A DNA stretch of 64,000 nucleotides, from positions 1 to 64,000 of the forward strand of contig NZ_JAMZAW010000003.1 of assembly GCF_024158745.1 (NCBI RefSeq). Direction: 5' to 3'. Within the stretch, counting starts at the first letter, position 1. Every line of letters begins with the position of its first letter. The position numbers and the translations under genes were made by a program. This document shows, piece after piece, positions 23,455 to 32,026 of the stretch. This DNA comes from Paenibacillus tyrphae (GTDB taxonomy: Bacteria > Bacillota > Bacilli > Paenibacillales > NBRC-103111). The notes below the pieces were generated by a model. It was not told where the DNA came from and ran no database searches. It saw only the letters and a program-made list of their open reading frames with translations.

Positions 23455-24363
23455 CTAAGCCTGCTTTCGCATAAGACGCTGCAGATCCGACCAGCGAATC
23501 GGACGGATGCCTTCGGAAGCGATCACCTGACGTATGACCGGATCGCGGAATACCTCGAATTCCATTCCCCTTTTTTCCCAGTGAGAATGGATAGCCTTGA
23601 GCTCTTCGTTGATTCGCGAAGGATGAATGATGATTTCCGTGATGCCGGGCTTCAGCGAACGAAGCAACGCCGCCATGTCGTCCCGGAACGATTCGTACGT
23701 CTCCCCCGCCCCCTGCACAAAGGGTAGGCTACGCAGGTGATCGATGATCGCGACGCCCTTTCGGTCCGCCAGCGCTGCCCGCGCCGCCGCAATCTCGTAC
23801 GCTTGCGGCGGAATGCCCGGGTCGCCGGGCTCCAAAAACCGGGGCAGGCGGAACGGCAGCCCGTAGGCGGCACAAACGTCCAGGACGATCTCCAGAAAGT
23901 CCCGGCCCGTATGCAGCCCGTACAAGCTCCCCATATGATTGTCTGCATGGCTCGGATTCAGGCCCATCCGCAGCGCCAGCTCGATCTGGCTCACGATCTC
24001 CCGGCGGATATCGTCCGGGTCCGCTTCGCGTTCGACGGTCGCGCTGTCCGCAGGAAAATAGCCCTCCGCCGTCAGGAGCGAAGCGACCGGGCCTGAGCGG
24101 GTAACCGGCCCCCATTTGTACGTCGGCCATTCGCTGGTGAAGGTCAGATGCACGCCGACGTCGCAAGCCGGATGCTGTGCCGCCCAACTCACCGCTTCCT
24201 TGGCCCATGGACAGGGCATCATGACCGTGGCTGACGAAACGGCGCCTTCCAATAGCAGCTGCTGCACCGCTTCGTTCGTGGCATGGCACATTCCGAAATC
24301 GTCGGCGTTGACGATTAGCAGTCTGTCGCTCTTGCGGTATCCCAATGCTTCGGCAGTATTCAT
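23455..24363 (-). CDS. chbG: ChbG/YdjC-type carbohydrate deacetylase
   Basis: A 302-residue YdjC-family protein. Metal-binding motifs are visible: VNADDFGMCHATNEAV near the start, DVGVHLTFTSEW (~68), and NPSHADNHMGSLYGLH (~137). In E. coli ChbG removes an acetyl group from chitobiose-6-P, which is required before ChbF (GH4) can act. Here it converges on a GH4 gene and a sugar kinase, so it probably serves the same pathway. GGAGA lies before the ATG. Other YdjC proteins act on different acetylated sugars, so the substrate remains an inference. Confidence 0.87.
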   Translation of the reverse strand: MNTAEALGYRKSDRLLIVNADDFGMCHATNEAVQQLLLEGAVSSATVMMPCPWAKEAVSWAAQHPACDVGVHLTFTSEWPTYKWGPVTRSGPVASLLTAEGYFPADSATVEREADPDDIRREIVSQIELALRMGLNPSHADNHMGSLYGLHTGRDFLEIVLDVCAAYGLPFRLPRFLEPGDPGIPPQAYEIAAARAALADRKGVAIIDHLRSLPFVQGAGETYESFRDDMAALLRSLKPGITEIIIHPSRINEELKAIHSHWEKRGMEFEVFRDPVIRQVIASEGIRPIRWSDLQRLMRKQA

Positions 24364-24403
24364 GCCAATCTCTCCTTATTCGGATCATTTGAACCGCACG
24401 TCA

Positions 24404-24910
24404 TTACTCCAAGGAAAGGCTTAAGATGTGCTGCATTCCGATCGGCCCCTGCCGCTTCCTTCCCGTATCCCGAAACCCGGATGCTTCATACAGCCGCTTG
24501 GCAACAAGGTTTCGTTCGTTAACCGCCAAAACGATCTCTTCCACTCCAGGGAGATGCTTCGCTACAAAAGCGGCCGCGTTCTGCATGCCCCGTTTGGCAT
24601 AACCGCGTCCTTGATGAGCCCGATCGACGGAAAATGCCCGGAGAAGAATCGCATTCGGATTATCGGAAAACGGGACAGTCACTTCACCACGATGCAAGAC
24701 AAAAAAGCCGACCGGCATATCCCCGGCCAATATAACGACCGGATACTGGTTCTCGTCATTTAACGAAGCCTCGAGCACCTCGCCAGGGAGCGCCGTAAAC
24801 TGGGCCTGTTCTTCCGGAAGTTCAAACGCCCGGAGTGCCACATCGTGCTCGCGCCGGTAAAAACGAAGCTGAACTTCCTGTTCCTTTGTCTCATTTGTAT
24901 CGCAGCGCAT
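24404..24910 (-). CDS. GNAT-family N-acetyltransferase
   Basis: A 168-residue acetyltransferase. The acetyl-CoA-binding motif A is LLRAFSVDRAHQGRGYAKRG (residues ~90-110), followed by NERNLVAKRLYEASGF, the classic motif B. The start at 24910 (MRCDTN) is chosen because GGAGA lies 9 bases upstream; a GTG 13 codons upstream lacks a site. It lies 40 bases beyond the start of the ChbG gene on the same strand, so the two could be in one operon. The substrate is unknown. Confidence 0.85.
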   Translation of the reverse strand: MRCDTNETKEQEVQLRFYRREHDVALRAFELPEEQAQFTALPGEVLEASLNDENQYPVVILAGDMPVGFFVLHRGEVTVPFSDNPNAILLRAFSVDRAHQGRGYAKRGMQNAAAFVAKHLPGVEEIVLAVNERNLVAKRLYEASGFRDTGRKRQGPIGMQHILSLSLE

Positions 24911-25037
24911 CGAATATGTCTCCATCTTTTGTTCGGAATAGAACTCCACATGCTGTTATTTTATCATACGCTTACCAGCTTCTGAATCGCCAGCCTAAAA
25001 TAAGAAAAGCTTCTTATCGAAGCCTTTCTATCATTAT

Positions 25038-25073
25038 AAAAAAGCAGGCCCTCGCTGAGAGAACCTGCTTCTT
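25038..25073 (-). terminator. Terminator of the TetR-controlled export operon
   Basis: Minus-strand stem AAGCAGG with CCTGCTT, flanked by a T run (TTTTTTATAA). It lies just past the stop at 25104. Confidence 0.7.
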
Positions 25074-25103
25074 TGGGTATGCCGTAATCCGTTAAAAAAC
25101 GCC

Positions 25104-26948
25104 TTATTGCTTCAAAACGCCGACAAGCCGCTTCGCTTCGCCCGTCGGGGTCGTGATCACTTCGTAAATATTGATATCCAGCGGATACTCGTGCTCTTCG
25201 GTACGCAGGGTATCGAACTGAATAAACTGTACGCCGCTGATCAACCGGTTGACGCCGCTGAACGGCAGCGACTTGGTCGACAATATTCTGCCCGTCTTAT
25301 CTACCAGCTCAAACATCATTTTGGACGAGTTCGGATCGACCACGACATGCTCGTTGCGGGTAATGTCCATATCGAGCTTCATACGGTACGTATAAGTGAT
25401 TGGATTGCCCGGCGTTGTGCTCGTCCGCGCGTTCAGCGTCCAGTAGTTGATCTTGACATTGAACGGATAGAACGACATATTTTCCTCATTCAGCTTCGTT
25501 TCCTGCATGGCCACACGGTACGCTCCGATCGCCGTCGAGGCTGGCGCTGCCGTCTTCGCATCCGTGAACTTCAGAACGTATTGCTCGTCCTGGTTCTCTG
25601 TCGGCATGTTGAACGCATAGCTTACGGCATAGCTCGTTTGCGGCATAATTTCCGCAATGGCCCCCGCTTGACGGTTGCCGGAATACGTCATGCCCTGCGC
25701 CGTAATCAGTTTCGTCTGGAACGTTGGCACCGGAACCGGCAGATCGCTATTATTCGTGAGCAGCAGCTTCGCAATCACGGTCTGATAGCCTTCGCCGTCA
25801 TTCTGATGACGATGGAACTCAACCATCGATACCGACAGGTGCGGATCGATCGTATCGGACAAGCTGTCGAATACGAACGGTTGGCCTAACTCGTAAGGCT
25901 TGGCTGCATTGTACTCCGTCGTGCGGCTCGTGACCGGCAGCGCCACTTGATAGCGTCCCACGTTGTAGGGAACTTCGACTGGAGGAGTCTTTGGATCAAC
26001 CTGGCGGAACGTTTCCCGAGTCAGCACATTGAAGCTCGTGAGCACGGTATCTTTATCGGTCGGGATGGCGAAATGGATATACCGCTGCTCCTTCGGTTCG
26101 AGCACCAGCGGCGATGCCTCAACCCGTTTCCCTGGGAAGACGGTTTTATCGGTGCTTCCGTTCCCGTTCGATCTGCCGTCTATGCTAAAATCGGGAACAG
26201 CCTCTTTGGTCGCGGATGGATTCTCCACGCGCATCTTCACCGTCGTTACCGGGCCTTGCTGCGTATTGTCGCGGTTCACTGAAACCGGCGTGTAGACGAG
26301 CGGCGATTCTAGCGCCGGACTTAACGTAAAGGAGCGCTCCCACGGGAGCACCGATGAAGCGGAGTTCGTGAAGCTCGACAGCGGTCCGGTCCATTCCTGC
26401 CCTTTCACGGGCACTGTGAGCTGCACGGTTTCCTTCTTTGGATACGAGTACCAATCGACGGCATACCAGACGAGTTCAGTCAACTCCGACGGGTCCCGAC
26501 GGTCCACCTTGACGAGGAAGTTCAATTCCTCGGTCGTGCCCGGACGAATGGCATGGGCGTTAAACACGCTCGCTTGCATCGGATACTCATACCCGCCGGC
26601 GGTTTTGACCCGCAGCTCCAGGTCAGGAATTTTCGCCACCTTGGCGTCCGAGCTCCGAACCCGCACGACCGCAGCGATACGCGTGCCTTCGCTGGTCGTT
26701 TCGTTCAGCAAGCTCTTGATTTCGACCTGCAGCTTATCCGTGAGCGCATAGCTTTGCAGCTGCGGCGTTCCGGCGATCGTGCCGGATGCTTGGCCGCCCA
26801 AAGCTGCCTTCGACGCGTCCGCCGTTACCGCAGCTTCCGGCGCGGCCGAAGCCGCCATGGCAGGCGGAATGGACGCCGTGCCAAGCAGGGAAGCCGTCAA
26901 AACGACGGATAGTGCCGTTTTTTTCCATTGATGGTTCGAATTCGTCAT
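25104..26948 (-). CDS. Large secreted protein of an export operon, unknown function
   Basis: A 614-residue protein with an N-terminal signal peptide (KKTALSVVLTASLLGTAS ... AMA). No lipobox, LPXTG or transmembrane anchor is visible. The mature part is a chain of beta-sandwich-like segments with repeating VxVRVxNPS, LVLEPKEQRYIHF and LLLTNNSDLPVPVP patterns. These resemble the low-similarity beta domains of extracellular adhesive or transport-accessory proteins. It overlaps the ABC-2 permease gene by 4 bases and is the last gene of the HlyD-ABC2-secreted protein operon, so it is probably the cargo or an outside partner of the exporter. The family is not recognised. Confidence 0.75.
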   Translation of the reverse strand: MTNSNHQWKKTALSVVLTASLLGTASIPPAMAASAAPEAAVTADASKAALGGQASGTIAGTPQLQSYALTDKLQVEIKSLLNETTSEGTRIAAVVRVRSSDAKVAKIPDLELRVKTAGGYEYPMQASVFNAHAIRPGTTEELNFLVKVDRRDPSELTELVWYAVDWYSYPKKETVQLTVPVKGQEWTGPLSSFTNSASSVLPWERSFTLSPALESPLVYTPVSVNRDNTQQGPVTTVKMRVENPSATKEAVPDFSIDGRSNGNGSTDKTVFPGKRVEASPLVLEPKEQRYIHFAIPTDKDTVLTSFNVLTRETFRQVDPKTPPVEVPYNVGRYQVALPVTSRTTEYNAAKPYELGQPFVFDSLSDTIDPHLSVSMVEFHRHQNDGEGYQTVIAKLLLTNNSDLPVPVPTFQTKLITAQGMTYSGNRQAGAIAEIMPQTSYAVSYAFNMPTENQDEQYVLKFTDAKTAAPASTAIGAYRVAMQETKLNEENMSFYPFNVKINYWTLNARTSTTPGNPITYTYRMKLDMDITRNEHVVVDPNSSKMMFELVDKTGRILSTKSLPFSGVNRLISGVQFIQFDTLRTEEHEYPLDINIYEVITTPTGEAKRLVGVLKQ

Positions 26949-28099
26949 GCTGCAACCTCTCCCACTGTTGAATTTACCTTAACCCGGCGCGTCTCCCACA
27001 TCGTCAGCAAACCGACGGCAAGCGACATCACGCCGATCATCACTATAAATACACCGAGTTCCCTTGCGAAATATTCAAGCGCGCCGCCGCGGTAACCGAT
27101 GCCCCGAATGAATTTGAACAGCCAGGTCAGCGGCAGCATGTTGCTGACCGCTTGAATCGGCCCGGGGAATATAATCGTGGCCACCTGCACACCGGACAGC
27201 ATGAAGGACGGGTATACAATCGCATAGGTGCGAAGCGCCACCTTCGACGGGTCCGCCGCCGTCCAACCGACGACCATACCCATCAGCGTAACTGTCAGCG
27301 TGTAGAGCAGCAGCGGAACCAGAAATTCCAGCGGATTTCCGACAAATCTCAACCCGCCAAGCTGCTTCAGAAGTCCGAAGGCCAGCATCAAGCTTACGCA
27401 GGAGATCACCGCATATGGCAGTACGCGCGACCAGAGCCCGATCGGCGAACGAAGCGCCTCCTCCAGCCGGCCCTCCACCCGCAGACGAGGGACGATGGAT
27501 GCCCCGGCGATGGCGGTAATTCCCAGAGCCACCACATTAACGAAGCCGATGACCATAAAGCCTATAAAATCGGAAGTCGGGTTAAACAGCAGCCGCTGCT
27601 GCAGCGAAAGCGGGGAGGCGATCCCCATCGCCGCATCGTCGCCGAGGCCCATGACCTTCAGCTTCCCTACGGACAGCGTCGTGTTCTCGATCGTAATCAG
27701 CTCCTGCATACCGGAACGTATGTTCCCGATAGCCGACGGCATCGAGTTGTCGATGAGCAGACCTATATTAATTTGCTTCCCTTGGAAACGGTACTGCTCC
27801 ATCCCCCGCGGCAGATACATAATGACCATATATTTTTCATTGGCCATCAGCTTTTCCGGCGGGATCGCCTCGTGGAACACGTCCACGACGTTCACATATT
27901 GGGACGCGTTCACCTTGTCGATAAACTGCTGGCTGTACAAGCTGTTGTCTTCATCGACGACCGCCATCGGCGCTTCGTTGATTTGACCGTTCTTGAACAT
28001 GTAGCCGAATAGCGCCGCTACGATGAGCGGAGCGATCAGAATCGCCAGGACGAATTTGCCGGATAGCGCGTATTTCGTTTCATCGAGCAGGGATTTCAT
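26945..28099 (-). CDS. ABC-2 type transporter permease
   Basis: A 384-residue permease of the YhhJ/YbhS-like ABC-2 class. One membrane helix near residues 15-35 is followed by an extracytoplasmic domain (~40-170) with AVVDEDNSLYSQQFIDKV. Five hydrophobic segments follow, including FIGFMVIGFVNVVALGITAI and YAIVYPSFMLSGVQVATIIF, the latter a typical ABC2 signature. Such subunits need a nucleotide-binding partner, and no ATPase gene is next to it. It overlaps the upstream HlyD gene by 20 bases and the downstream secreted-protein gene by 4. Confidence 0.88.
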   Translation of the reverse strand: MKSLLDETKYALSGKFVLAILIAPLIVAALFGYMFKNGQINEAPMAVVDEDNSLYSQQFIDKVNASQYVNVVDVFHEAIPPEKLMANEKYMVIMYLPRGMEQYRFQGKQINIGLLIDNSMPSAIGNIRSGMQELITIENTTLSVGKLKVMGLGDDAAMGIASPLSLQQRLLFNPTSDFIGFMVIGFVNVVALGITAIAGASIVPRLRVEGRLEEALRSPIGLWSRVLPYAVISCVSLMLAFGLLKQLGGLRFVGNPLEFLVPLLLYTLTVTLMGMVVGWTAADPSKVALRTYAIVYPSFMLSGVQVATIIFPGPIQAVSNMLPLTWLFKFIRGIGYRGGALEYFARELGVFIVMIGVMSLAVGLLTMWETRRVKVNSTVGEVAA

Positions 28100-29285
28100 C
28101 GACTTGTACCTCCGCTGTCATGCCCGGCAGCAGCTTGTCGGTCCGCTCTACGTAAACACGCACTTGGAACGAGTTCAAATCTGCGGTACCTTTCTCCCGG
28201 CTCATGCGAAGCGCGGCGAATTGCGGCGCGGCTGTGACGAACTGCACTTTGCCCTCTACTTTGTCCGGCAGTGCGGCAAAATGCGTCGGAACAACGGAAC
28301 CGGCCTGGAATTTGCCAACTTGTCGCTCATCGACATACAAGTCGTAATAGAGCTTGCCTGTTTCCAATAAGACGACCGGCATCCCGGAGCCGACATTCTC
28401 GCCCGTCTTCGGCATGATTTTGACCACTTTGCCATCAGCCGGAGCACGCAGCGTAAAGCGGTCTTTCTGCACCTTCAGCGATTCCATCAAAATGTTCAAT
28501 TGCTCCAGTTGCTTGTTCAGCGCCTCAATGCCGATTCGCTGGTTCGCGATATCGCCTTCGGCGAGCTGCTGCTGCTCGACGACCGCCTTAGCGCGGTCCG
28601 CTTGCAGCGCCGCCAGCTTGCGTTCTTTATCCGTAGCGCCGGCGAGCATTTTATCCAAAACGGCTTTCTGCTGGTTTCTCGCATTCTCCAGCGTCGTTAC
28701 CTGGCTGCGCGCATTCTCGACCGCGTCGCGGTGATCCTTGTACGAATACGGATTATTATCGTACGTCTCTTCTGTATTGAGCAGCTGGTTATACAGCTTG
28801 AGCGCATGCGTGTAGGCTTCCTCCGAGGCCGCGACGGCAAGCTTCTGCCGTTCGATGTCCTCGCTTCTCGCTCCGTCCGCTACCTGCGCCTCCTGCGTCT
28901 CCGCCTGCGACAAGCCGAGCTGCGCCTGCTTCACCGCATTGCCCAGCTTGCTTTGGGCGACTTGGATGCCGTCTTCCGCCTGCTTGATCTTTAAGGTCGT
29001 AACCTCCACATCGGCCTGCGCTTTGCGGAGCTGCAGGTCGATATCCGTCGGATCAAGCGTCATCAGCACGTCGCCCTTGCGCACCGTCTGCTCCTCTTTG
29101 ATCGGCAGATCGATGATTTTGCCGCCAACGCCTTGAAACGAAGCATTCACCTGCTCTGCCGTCAGAATGCTTCCTTTATTGGAAGAAGCCAGCGTTACCG
29201 CATCCTTGCCCTGTGCCGCCAGCATCCAACCTCCTCCACTGAGCGCTAATGCCAATACGACGATCGCCGCCACTTGTTTCTTCAT
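28080..29285 (-). CDS. HlyD-family membrane fusion/adaptor protein
   Basis: A 401-residue adaptor with an N-terminal membrane anchor (residues ~5-24). A biotinyl-lipoyl-like half domain is present (VGGKIIDLPIKEEQTVRKGD). A long coiled coil follows (~70-270, rich in Q, A, E and K heptads). Then come the second lipoyl half (LRAPADGKVVKIMPKTGENV) and a beta-barrel (VDERQVGKFQAGSVV). It acts outside the membrane to couple the ABC-2 permease to release of its substrate. It is the first structural gene after the TetR regulator, with a 34-base gap. Confidence 0.9.
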   Translation of the reverse strand: MKKQVAAIVVLALALSGGGWMLAAQGKDAVTLASSNKGSILTAEQVNASFQGVGGKIIDLPIKEEQTVRKGDVLMTLDPTDIDLQLRKAQADVEVTTLKIKQAEDGIQVAQSKLGNAVKQAQLGLSQAETQEAQVADGARSEDIERQKLAVAASEEAYTHALKLYNQLLNTEETYDNNPYSYKDHRDAVENARSQVTTLENARNQQKAVLDKMLAGATDKERKLAALQADRAKAVVEQQQLAEGDIANQRIGIEALNKQLEQLNILMESLKVQKDRFTLRAPADGKVVKIMPKTGENVGSGMPVVLLETGKLYYDLYVDERQVGKFQAGSVVPTHFAALPDKVEGKVQFVTAAPQFAALRMSREKGTADLNSFQVRVYVERTDKLLPGMTAEVQVDEIPAR

Positions 29286-29319
29286 TTCCTCCGTTCCCCT
29301 CTCCCGATGCTTCTCTTCT

Positions 29320-29934
29320 TTATATCTTGCTTTTGATTCCGTTAAGAATGAATTTGGTTGTCAGTTCCACAACCATTTTTTCGGTCTCTGCCGCCGTAGT
29401 CTGGTTCGATTCATTCTCGTCCTGAAATACGGGGTCCAGAAACGGGCTGCTGCGCGAAAACACAAGCGTACCTACGATAAAATGCACCGTATGGCGGGTC
29501 GAATCGAACTCGAACTGCCCCTTGGTTTTGCCCGCTTCAAGAATGAGACGCAGCTGCCGCCATAGCACATGAATGATCGTCTGCAGCTTCTCCAGCCGCG
29601 GGCTCTCCATCATGACCTCCTGCTGTAGGATGTTGATCAGCTCCGGCTCCGCCAAGCGGAAGAGCGCAAACTCCCGGACGAACGCTTGCAAATCCTGCAC
29701 AGGATCTTCGAGGTCGTACTCCGCTGCCAGGAACGCCGGGGCAAACGTTTCGAACAGTGCGTAGAACACATTCTCCTTGCCGCCGAAATGATAAGACACC
29801 AAAGCGAGCGCCACTCCCGCTTCATCGCAAATTTGCCGCACAGTCGTGCCTTCGAAGCCCTTTTTTGCGAACAGCTTCTTGGCGGCGTTCAATATTTTCA
29901 GCTTGACGTCTTTTCCCTGCGCTTCTGGTTTCAT
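29320..29934 (-). CDS. TetR-family repressor
   Basis: A 204-residue regulator. The N-terminal helix-turn-helix is ILNAAKKLFAKKGFEGTTVR with QICDEAGVALALVSYHFGGK. The C-terminal domain is a helical ligand-binding pocket. The ATG at 29934 follows GGGAGGTCTTC. It heads the HlyD/ABC-2/secreted-protein operon and is preceded by a sigma-A promoter and an inverted repeat, so autoregulated control of the exporter is likely. The inducer is unknown. Confidence 0.9.
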   Translation of the reverse strand: MKPEAQGKDVKLKILNAAKKLFAKKGFEGTTVRQICDEAGVALALVSYHFGGKENVFYALFETFAPAFLAAEYDLEDPVQDLQAFVREFALFRLAEPELINILQQEVMMESPRLEKLQTIIHVLWRQLRLILEAGKTKGQFEFDSTRHTVHFIVGTLVFSRSSPFLDPVFQDENESNQTTAAETEKMVVELTTKFILNGIKSKI

Positions 29935-29977
29935 GAAGACCTCCCTTTCGATTTGAACACGAATTTGAACGTTTGTT

Positions 29978-30038
29978 TTGAACATTTGTTCAAGCGATCT
30001 CTGATTGGTATTTTATACTGGATAATCTAACCTGTCAA
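29978..30038 (-). promoter_or_regulatory. Promoter and TetR operator of the export operon
   Basis: On the minus strand TTGACA (30033-30038), exactly 17 bases, TAAAAT (30010-30015). Downstream, at 29978-29993, lies the inverted repeat TTGAACA-TT-TGTTCAA. Further TTGAAC words occur at 29953 and 29964. The palindrome sits in the transcribed leader, where a repressor would block elongation. Confidence 0.75.
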
Positions 30039-30251
30039 TAGAAAACTAACCATTTTTTTTGGCAGCTTCAGGTATCCGCTATCCCGCTTCCTACAGTGCC
30101 GGACGCTTGTCCATTCGTGCGCCAGCCCGGCCGGCTTGTCCGACTCGCCGCTTGCCTAAGCGGGAGAATTTCGGACGAACGCAAAGAAGCCCGTGCCGAA
30201 TGCGGCCGGAGCTTCGAAGCTTGACGCAGCGAAGGCGGGCAGAAGGGGCGA

Positions 30252-31079
30252 TTACCCCTTTACGCTACCCGCCGTGACGCCCTCAATAATTTGTTTTTGC
30301 AAAAAGGTGAAGATGATAATGATCGGGATGACGCTGATACTGATCGAAGCGCACAGGGCGCCATAGTTCATGTTGAATTTGTCCGCAAACCCGACGACCG
30401 CCACTGGCAGCGTCCGGAGCGTCTGTGTAGACAGGAATAGGTTCGCCATGACGTATTCGTTCCAATGGCCGAGGAAGTTAATGATAAACACTGTAACGAG
30501 CGTCGGCAGCGACAGCGGGAACACAACTCGGAACAGCAAACCGTAAGCGGACAGCCCGTCCATGATGCCGGCCTCTTCAAGCTCGGTAGGAATAGCTTTC
30601 ATGAAAGCCGCTACGACAAAGACGGTTAACGGGATCCCAAACGCCATATACGGAATAATGAGCGCCAAAGGGGTGTTGTACAGCCCCATGTCCTTCACCA
30701 TAATATACAGCGGAATCAGCAGCGAAGCGGGAGGAATGAGCAGCGAGAGCAGCAGCAGCCCGTACACCAGCTTGCTGATCGACGGAAACCGCATTCTCGT
30801 GACCGCGAAGGCGATCCCCATGGCAAGCAGCAAGGACCCGACCGTAGCGATGGTAGCGATATAAAGGCTGTTAATAAAATACGTGCCCAAATGCGAATTC
30901 GTCAGCGCGCTCTCATAGTGCGAAAAGGAAAACTCCGAAGGCAAGCCCCATGGATTCGTGATGATCTCGTTATTTTTCTTTAAAGACGAGATCACAATGA
31001 AGTAAATCGGGTAAACGACGATAAGCACATACGGAATCAGGACGAGATGAGGAATACTTTTGGCCAACGCTTTCTTCAT
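30252..31079 (-). CDS. Carbohydrate ABC transporter permease (MalG type)
   Basis: A 275-residue membrane protein with six predicted helices. It has the cytoplasmic EAA loop typical of MalG/UgpE-like permeases, seen as ELEEAGIMDGLSAYGLLFRV followed by VFPLSLPT. The C-terminus ends GVTAGSVKG, as usual for this subfamily. It is translated just after the MalF-type permease, with 1 base between them. Together with the binding protein it forms a sugar importer; the ATPase is not encoded here. Confidence 0.93.
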   Translation of the reverse strand: MKKALAKSIPHLVLIPYVLIVVYPIYFIVISSLKKNNEIITNPWGLPSEFSFSHYESALTNSHLGTYFINSLYIATIATVGSLLLAMGIAFAVTRMRFPSISKLVYGLLLLSLLIPPASLLIPLYIMVKDMGLYNTPLALIIPYMAFGIPLTVFVVAAFMKAIPTELEEAGIMDGLSAYGLLFRVVFPLSLPTLVTVFIINFLGHWNEYVMANLFLSTQTLRTLPVAVVGFADKFNMNYGALCASISISVIPIIIIFTFLQKQIIEGVTAGSVKG

Positions 31080-31080
31080 G

Positions 31081-31965
31081 TCAGTATTTAACCTCCTCTA
31101 CCCTGCGTGAGAACAGATGGAAAATGAGCGTGACAACAGACGTAAACACAAAAATGATAATCGCAATGGCATTGGCGTAACCGTATTCGCCGGCCGAGTA
31201 CGCCTGCTTGTACATATACGTGGCCATGACTTCCGAACTGCCGAAAGGTCCGCCGCTGGTCATAATCAATACGATATCCAGCGCCTTCATCGCGCCCGTG
31301 ATCGACAGCAGCATGACGACGACAATGACCGATCGAATGAGCGGCACGGTGATGTGCCACGCCTTTTTGAAGCCGACGGCGCCGTCGATTTCCGCCGCCT
31401 CTAGCACTTCCGAAGGAATCGCGAAGATGGCCGCGAGCACCAGAACAATATAAAATCCGGTCCACTGCCAAGCGTTCGCTACGAGCACCGCAGTCATAGC
31501 TGTATCCGGGTTTCCTAACCACGGCTTGGCCACATCGGCGAACCCGGTAGCGCGGAGAAGCTGATTGAGCAGCCCGGCATCCGGTTGGTATATGAATTGC
31601 CATATAATCCCAACGGCGGCCGTCGACAGCACGCTCGGCAAAAATACCGATACTTTATAAAGTCCCAACATCTTTTTCGCCCTGCTGATGATAATGCCGA
31701 CCGCGATAATAATCGGAACCTGAATAATAAGCGAAAATCCGACAAAATAGACGTTATTTTTAAATCCGATCCAAAACTTTTCGTCTTGGAGCGCTTTAAG
31801 GAAGTTATCGATTCCGTTGAACACCGGTTCGTTAATCCCGTTCCAGCTTGTGACGGAATATCTTAAAGACGAGAACAGCGGGACGATATAGAACGTCACA
31901 TACAAAACCAGGGCCGGGACGACAAAAATCAAGTAGGCCACCGGATTCCTCAGCACCTTATTCAT
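31081..31965 (-). CDS. Carbohydrate ABC transporter permease (MalF/UgpA type)
   Basis: A 294-residue permease with six hydrophobic segments and the EAA-loop EVLEAAEIDGAVGFKKAWHI followed by TVPLI, which contacts the ATPase. Family CUT1. It is the middle gene of the binding protein-permease-permease operon, 61 bases after the binding-protein gene. In Bacilli such importers usually share a general ATPase of the MsmX type encoded elsewhere, which fits the lack of an ATPase gene here. Confidence 0.93.
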   Translation of the reverse strand: MNKVLRNPVAYLIFVVPALVLYVTFYIVPLFSSLRYSVTSWNGINEPVFNGIDNFLKALQDEKFWIGFKNNVYFVGFSLIIQVPIIIAVGIIISRAKKMLGLYKVSVFLPSVLSTAAVGIIWQFIYQPDAGLLNQLLRATGFADVAKPWLGNPDTAMTAVLVANAWQWTGFYIVLVLAAIFAIPSEVLEAAEIDGAVGFKKAWHITVPLIRSVIVVVMLLSITGAMKALDIVLIMTSGGPFGSSEVMATYMYKQAYSAGEYGYANAIAIIIFVFTSVVTLIFHLFSRRVEEVKY

Positions 31966-32026
31966 GGATCACCCTCCGATAGCAAAATGCGGGCGCCGCG
32001 CGATGGCGGCACCCTCGTTTAGCTGT

